Positions 60,003 through 64,000 of a stretch of DNA of 64,000 nucleotides are shown here, piece after piece. The notes beneath the pieces were generated by a model. That model did not search any database. It saw only the letters and a list, made by a program, of their open reading frames with translations, and was not told the DNA's origin. The stretch spans positions 1 through 64,000 of the forward strand of contig NZ_JACSUD010000006.1 of the NCBI RefSeq assembly GCF_014385435.1, in the 5' to 3' direction. Source of the DNA: Alloprevotella sp. Lung230. GTDB lineage: Bacteria; Bacteroidota; Bacteroidia; Bacteroidales; Bacteroidaceae. Numbering within the stretch: the stretch's first letter is position 1; each line of letters begins with the position of its first letter. The position numbers and the translations under genes were made by a program.

Positions 60003-61982
60003 CTAATGTGAAGGATGTGAGGAGCGTTTCCATACCATTTGGTCGGTGGTCATACGCTGCATGTAGCTTTGGATGATGGCTTTGAGCCGGCGCTCCATCG
60101 CGGCCTGTTCGGGGACGCGGCCCACGAGGTTGTGCTGCCCCATCCAGTCGTTGCGGAAATTGTAGATGCTCTTCGTCTTCGTACCGTCGAAGGCCAAAAC
60201 GTAATCTCCCTGGGCAAAAAGGTAAATGCCGTTGTAGTAGGCCACTTCGTAGTTGTCTTTGGCCGGAGTGTGGATGAGGTCGGTGCCGAAAGCGATGTAG
60301 GGCTTGTCGTAGCCAAGGTAGCCCAACACGGTGGGCATGATGTCGATTTGCTTGGCAATGCCTGCACGGTGCTCTTTGGGCAGTTCTCCCGAGGGATCGA
60401 AGAAAACGATGGGCACGGAGAAGACGCCGAGCGGTGTTTGGTATTCCGGATGGTCGGAAAGGCTGGTGTGGTCGGCGGTGAGCACAAACAGCGTGTTCTT
60501 ATACCAAGGTTGGCGGCGGGCAGTGGCAAAGAAGGCGCGCAAGGCGTTGTCGCTGTAGCGCACACAGCGATTGAGCGGATTTTTGCCTTCCTGCGGATAC
60601 CGCTCCTCCTGACCTTCGGGCACTTTGTAGGGGGCGTGGGAAGAGGCGGAGAACAGCGCCGTCATGAAAGGTTGGCGAAAGTCGCTCATCTTTTGGGCGT
60701 AAAATTGAAAGAAAGGCTCGTCCCAAATCGCCCAAGTACCGTCGAAATCAGCATCGCCGCGGAAACGCTTGTCGGCATTGAACTCTGTGCGGCCATAGTA
60801 CTCCCCGAAACCGGTGGCTTTGGCAAAGGCTTGAAAACCCATTGAGCCATTGGCCGCCCCATGGAAGAAGGCGGTGTGATAGCCCTTCGTACGCAGTTCG
60901 CCGGCCAATCCGCTCAGATGGTTGAGCGAAGCGGGCGTGAGGAAAAAGGGTTCGACAAACATCGGGATGGACGACAGCACCGAGGGCATGCCGTCAATGC
61001 TTTTGCGTCCGTTGCTAAACGAGTATTCAAACGTGAGGCTTTCCTGCATCAGTGAGTCGAGGAAAGGGGTATAGCCTTTGTAGCGACCTCCGTCGAGGTG
61101 GGGGTTGAGCCAACCGCTGTTTTCCTTTCCGAAACTTTCGAGGATGAACACCACAACATTTTTCGACCGAAACGCCTCGCCTGCCGTGGGGTGATGCACA
61201 GGCGAATAGAGGGTGTTCATCTCCTGCGCTGTCATATATTTCGGGTCGACAAAGGCCGTCTTATTGACGGTGCGAATGAGCGAAAAGGGCGTGTTCAAAA
61301 TCAAGGCCGCTTCCGAAGGCTGGTTCACATATTGGTTGGCGTTGCTCAACGTGATGGGGCGCACAGCCGTGGTGAAACCGCCACGCATGCCCGCCACACA
61401 AAGCGGTGCAAAGAGGCCGAGTGCGAGCGTTTGCACAGCATAGTAGCGCCAGGTCGGTCGCCGATTGTCGCTGTGGGGATGGACGTAGAGGCGCACCAGC
61501 AACGCAATCAGCGCCACGCCCAGCAGGACGAGATACCAGTGGCTCAGCACTTCCTTACCCACGATGCTTGCGATGTTGCCTTCATGGCTGAACTCGCTGA
61601 ACACCGACATCGTCGTGCGCCGACCGGTATACTTGAAATAGACGGCATCACCGAGGTTCACCACCACCGCGAGGGCATTGACGAGGAGGAAAAGTCCTTT
61701 GGCCGTTCCTTGCCATACCGCCTGCCGCTTCCAGGGGAGTGGCAGGAGCATGAGGAGGGCATAGAGCGCATTGGTGTAGAGGATGGCGGAAGTGTCGAAA
61801 AAAAGTGTGCCCGTCCAAGCCTCTACCTTGTCCAACTGCGCAAAGTGAGGAGCATAGGCGCCCCAATTTTCCCACAGGAACACCACGCGGCAGAGGGCGT
61901 AGAGAAGATACACCCACACAAGATTGACGAGAAAAGCCAAGGGGAAAGACCATGCGCCGGCGCGCACTTGAAGTTGTTGCAT
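60003..61982 (-). CDS. LtaS-like membrane sulfatase-fold phosphotransferase
   Basis: 659 residues. Five transmembrane helices lie in the first 205 residues (about 12-34, 65-82, 95-115, 148-166, 182-200). An extracytoplasmic sulfatase-fold domain follows from about 265 (NVVVFILESFGKENSG with Glu282, then SFSNGRKSIDGMPS with a Ser in the nucleophile region, LTADHTS, and GHNLV-like C-terminal blocks). Relatives move phosphoglycerol or phosphoethanolamine to glycans or lipids. The nucleophile is usually Thr; here the site looks like Ser328, so which reaction it carries out is open. It follows an HD gene and leads the phosphoesterase. Confidence 0.85.
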   Translation of the reverse strand: MQQLQVRAGAWSFPLAFLVNLVWVYLLYALCRVVFLWENWGAYAPHFAQLDKVEAWTGTLFFDTSAILYTNALYALLMLLPLPWKRQAVWQGTAKGLFLLVNALAVVVNLGDAVYFKYTGRRTTMSVFSEFSHEGNIASIVGKEVLSHWYLVLLGVALIALLVRLYVHPHSDNRRPTWRYYAVQTLALGLFAPLCVAGMRGGFTTAVRPITLSNANQYVNQPSEAALILNTPFSLIRTVNKTAFVDPKYMTAQEMNTLYSPVHHPTAGEAFRSKNVVVFILESFGKENSGWLNPHLDGGRYKGYTPFLDSLMQESLTFEYSFSNGRKSIDGMPSVLSSIPMFVEPFFLTPASLNHLSGLAGELRTKGYHTAFFHGAANGSMGFQAFAKATGFGEYYGRTEFNADKRFRGDADFDGTWAIWDEPFFQFYAQKMSDFRQPFMTALFSASSHAPYKVPEGQEERYPQEGKNPLNRCVRYSDNALRAFFATARRQPWYKNTLFVLTADHTSLSDHPEYQTPLGVFSVPIVFFDPSGELPKEHRAGIAKQIDIMPTVLGYLGYDKPYIAFGTDLIHTPAKDNYEVAYYNGIYLFAQGDYVLAFDGTKTKSIYNFRNDWMGQHNLVGRVPEQAAMERRLKAIIQSYMQRMTTDQMVWKRSSHPSH

Positions 61983-62048
61983 AATCGTTTATGGTTTCTT
62001 ACAAAAAGGGAGACACCCGATTGTGTTAGGCGGAGAAAGGAGAAAGCT

Positions 62049-62699
62049 TTAAGGCTCCAATCCGGGTGCAGTGTGCTCAATGATACTTGCAGCAAGTCCG
62101 TCGGCACACTGGATAAGGCCGCAAAGGGGATGATTTTTGCGCGCCTCGTTGATGTTCGACTTCGCTTCGGGACTTTGGAACGCCAAGTCCCAAGCGCCCA
62201 TGTGCCAACGGATAGCGAGCATCTCCTCATCACGGAGTTGCAAACCGGAGAGCAGGAGCATGATGACGGATTTTTCGCCGTGTCCCATCGGGAAACCGCT
62301 GAAATCGACGTCGTAAGAATCGTATTCTTCCCACGCCGTGTTGGCAGCATTGCGGCGGCGCTTCACCACAGGTTTGTAGATTTCGGCCTTGTTCACATCG
62401 TGGAGTAAGGCACAGAGGATGACACTGTCTTTGCGCAGTACGCTCTTCAAGTCCGGCCGCCGGCGGTGCATCATTTCCATCAATTCGAGGGCGGTGTGGC
62501 ACACGTTGAGCGAATGTTGCACCAGTCCACCGGGCGTGCAGAGGTGAAAGCGCGTAGAGGCCGGCGCTTCGAAAAACCCCAAGTTTTCGAGGTCTTCAAT
62601 GACATATTCCACGCCCTCGCGTTCGGTGGAGCGAAGCAGTTGGCAAAACTCAGCCTTATGATCGGCGCAGAGATCCGCGGTCAGATTTCCTAAATTCAT
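62049..62699 (-). CDS. HD-domain phosphohydrolase
   Basis: 216 residues. The HD motif is LLHDVNK (99-105), with a preceding His in GLVQHSLNV (about 61) and later MGHGEKS and IRWHMGAWD blocks that complete the metal site. Such proteins hydrolyse nucleotides or phospho-compounds in the cytosol. It is the first gene of the long minus-strand operon, 66 bases before the LtaS-like gene. A -7 element TAACTTTG (complement of 62773-62780) lies 74 bases upstream. Its link to glycan synthesis may be only positional. Confidence 0.85.
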   Translation of the reverse strand: MNLGNLTADLCADHKAEFCQLLRSTEREGVEYVIEDLENLGFFEAPASTRFHLCTPGGLVQHSLNVCHTALELMEMMHRRRPDLKSVLRKDSVILCALLHDVNKAEIYKPVVKRRRNAANTAWEEYDSYDVDFSGFPMGHGEKSVIMLLLSGLQLRDEEMLAIRWHMGAWDLAFQSPEAKSNINEARKNHPLCGLIQCADGLAASIIEHTAPGLEP

Positions 62700-63048
62700 A
62701 ATTGCACATTTCCATCGAAAGCCTCTTGATACCAGCCTTTGCTTTCGGGCTTAACAAACATAGTTGATGCTGCAAAGTTAGTGAATTTTTGTGGGAAATA
62801 CCGCAGTTTGTCCAAAAAAGCAGATTTCTCGCATCGGTACATCCTTCCACTGCCTCAAGCTCCCCTCCCCTCGCTGCATCAGCGCCCATCCTGTTCCGCA
62901 ACATCTCCGAAGAAGAAGGTCTCTTTTTGAAGGAACAGATGGCAGGAAAAAGGCCTTATCTTTTCATATATAGCCTTCTCAACCGCGAAATCAGCCACCA
63001 TCTCTCCACTTTAACTTGGATTTAACATTTCTGGGAGAGAGGGGTGCG
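62700..63048. other. Intergenic region upstream of the glycan operon
   Basis: It contains the putative -7 for the HD gene at 62773-62780 and no convincing gene; small open frames here have no codon or start support. Repeat copy D begins at 63050. Confidence 0.5.
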
Positions 63049-63049
63049 T

Positions 63050-63106
63050 CTACCTCAGAGGTAGTTTTTTCCAGCTCTGAGGTAGTTGAATTTAGCTGGG
63101 AAGTAG
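63050..63106. repeat. Composite repeat copy D: AGAGGTAG module
   Basis: One CTACCTCAGAGGTAG palindrome (63050-63064) is followed by GCTCTGAGGTAGTTGAATTT and a degenerate GGGAAGTAG. Same order as in copies B and C. Confidence 0.8.
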
Positions 63107-63170
63107 AAAAATGGGCTTCCCTCGAAAGTTGGATGACGCGATTGTGAGGGTGCGTTTCCTCCTTTTTGTG

Positions 63171-63375
63171 CTCGCGCGCGTATATACTACACGATAGGCT
63201 GTGTTTTTTGCCTTCACTGCCTTCACCGATGTGGAGTATTGGTGAAGGGAGGTGAAGGGAGAATGTTTCTTTGCCTTCACCTTTAATCATCTCATAGTCA
63301 GCGGGCTGCAATAAGCAGTGAAGGCGTGAAGGATAAAAACAAGAACTATTGTAGGGACGCGCACGCGTGCGCGAG
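63171..63375. repeat. Composite repeat copy D: GCCTTCACC inverted-repeat element
   Basis: 205 bp, somewhat shorter than other copies. The left end is CTCGCGCGCGTATATACTAC; the right end is ACGCGCACGCGTGCGCGAG. TTTTTTGCCTTCACTGCC faces AGTGAAGGCGTGAAGG. The inner GGTGAAGG/CCTTCACC motifs recur several times. No coding capacity. Confidence 0.82.
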
Positions 63376-63394
63376 GAAATCAAGAGTAGGGAAT

Positions 63395-63470
63395 CCGATG
63401 GGCCGTCCCTACGGCATCGGGCTTACGCTGATGTGTCCTCTTCGGAGGTGTCCTGCGGCATAGCTATCAC
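63395..63470. repeat. REP-like repeat next to copy D
   Basis: CCGATGGGCCGTCCCTACGG, CTTCGGAGGTGTCCTGCGGC and related blocks resemble the unit at 39405-39540. It is degenerate. Confidence 0.6.
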
Positions 63471-63671
63471 ATGAATCCAGATATATCCCACGGAGAAACA
63501 CACACCAGTTTCAGCACGTTTTTGGCATCTACATCTGTGATTTTAGGCTAAAAAGTGCCTTTTGTGATGCCGTAAATAGCACTTTTCGTTCAAAAGATAG
63601 CAAAAATGTTACATGAACGATTTTTGGTATATCTTGATACGTTTGTAACGGCGATAGTATCTACGTTTGCG

Positions 63672-63679
63672 TACTTTTG
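63672..63679 (+). promoter_or_regulatory. -7 promoter element before the last gene
   Basis: TACTTTTG, 43 bases before the ATG at 63723. The nearest TTTG upstream (63642-63645) is 26 bases away, longer than normal, so the -33 is uncertain. Confidence 0.5.
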
Positions 63680-63722
63680 CTGCATCAAAACCACAACTAC
63701 AATCCCCCTAACCTCCAGAGTT

Positions 63723-64000
63723 ATGAAAAAGACTGCTCTTCCCGCCCTGCGCCTCGGCGCTATCTTGTTTACCGCGATGTTGAGTGCTTCGGTCGCCCAT
63801 GCGCAATCGGAGAATTCTAAATCCAACAAAGAAGAAGGCAACCGCAACGTGATGCTCAATGCGGCCAGTGCCAACGGCCCGCGCGAAATCCAAATCGGTC
63901 TGCCCTCGGCCGATGTCAATGTCCTTGAAAATGGTCTGCCTGTGACTTATGCCACCAATCCCCACAGCGTCAACAGCAACTGGCGCTCCGACGCGAGTCT
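63723..64000 (+). CDS. Probable TonB-dependent receptor, N-terminal part (runs off window end)
   Basis: 93 residues are present. A signal peptide covers about 1-27 (LGAILFTAMLSASVAHA). It continues NVMLNAASANGPREIQIGLP, then SADVNVLENGLPVTYATN, a pattern I recall from plug domains of Bacteroidales outer-membrane receptors that start without a carboxypeptidase-like domain. The gene continues beyond 64000, so length and ligand are unknown. It could also be another outer-membrane family. Confidence 0.6.
   Translation, partial: MKKTALPALRLGAILFTAMLSASVAHAQSENSKSNKEEGNRNVMLNAASANGPREIQIGLPSADVNVLENGLPVTYATNPHSVNSNWRSDAS

Overview
The window looks like chromosome from a member of the Bacteroidales, most likely Prevotellaceae. 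Four things point there. The 16S rRNA reads as Bacteroidota, and its stretch before the 515 site (about 2255-2310) matches what I recall of Prevotellaceae. The promoters are of the Bacteroidota type (TTTG, 19-22 bp, TAnnTTTG) and recur upstream of gene after gene. Translation starts lack Shine-Dalgarno sequences. The gene content also fits: a sigma-54 activator with lptE and secG, a methylmalonyl-CoA decarboxylase-type operon, a serine-type sulfatase, TonB-dependent receptors, and the core tuf-secE-nusG-rpl-rpoBC locus. Genus is not resolved. Nearly all long antisense open frames are shadows caused by codon bias.

Layout. 1-2800 is the 5' part of an rRNA operon on the minus strand (16S, tRNA-Ile, tRNA-Ala, start of 23S). 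3300-4290 is an island of repeats, followed by an orphan VapE/VirE-type ATPase. 5.9-19.1 kb holds housekeeping and metabolic genes: xerC, rpsU, an NlpC/P60 hydrolase, a sulfatase, glmM, clpB, the three-gene methylmalonyl-CoA decarboxylase-type operon, a HIT protein and a methyltransferase. 19.1-24.6 kb carries a 1177-residue secreted discoidin/GLUG-like protein, a 57-residue peptide gene directly downstream of it, and a membrane-anchored LuxR-type regulator. 25.0-38.7 kb is the tRNA-tuf-secE-nusG-rplKAJL-rpoBC locus plus hpf. 39.6-42.6 kb is a sigma-54 activator-lptE-secG operon. 42.8-50.8 kb holds an alpha-L-fucosidase, a CBM9-like protein, an OmpA-family porin, a DUF3467 protein, a TonB receptor with a periplasmic HMA protein, and a WbqC-like protein. 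50.9-53.6 kb has gdhA and mdh. 53.6-62.7 kb is an eight-gene minus-strand operon for a phosphorylated surface glycan or LPS: five glycosyltransferase-type genes (one fused to a kinase), a metallophosphoesterase, an LtaS-like transferase and an HD protein. The window ends in the start of a probable TonB-dependent receptor.

The most unusual signal is non-coding. Four copies of a composite repeat lie at about 3.9, 18.0, 39.0 and 63.0 kb, all in the same orientation. Each has a CTACCTCAGAGGTAG palindrome module, then a 205-250 bp element with long imperfect terminal inverted repeats (CGCGCGTATAC ... TTTTGCCTTCACTGCC) and further GCCTTCACC/GGTGAAGGC inverted repeats inside. Three of the four also adjoin a third repeat type (GTTCCGTAGGTTCGTCGG or related). 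I do not recognise this family. Other points of interest are a terminator-like hairpin and small membrane-protein gene between rplL and rpoB, a second copy of the 16S 3'-end motif in the rRNA spacer, and a pair of 73-bp repeats that flank a promoter and extend into the start of a reading frame.
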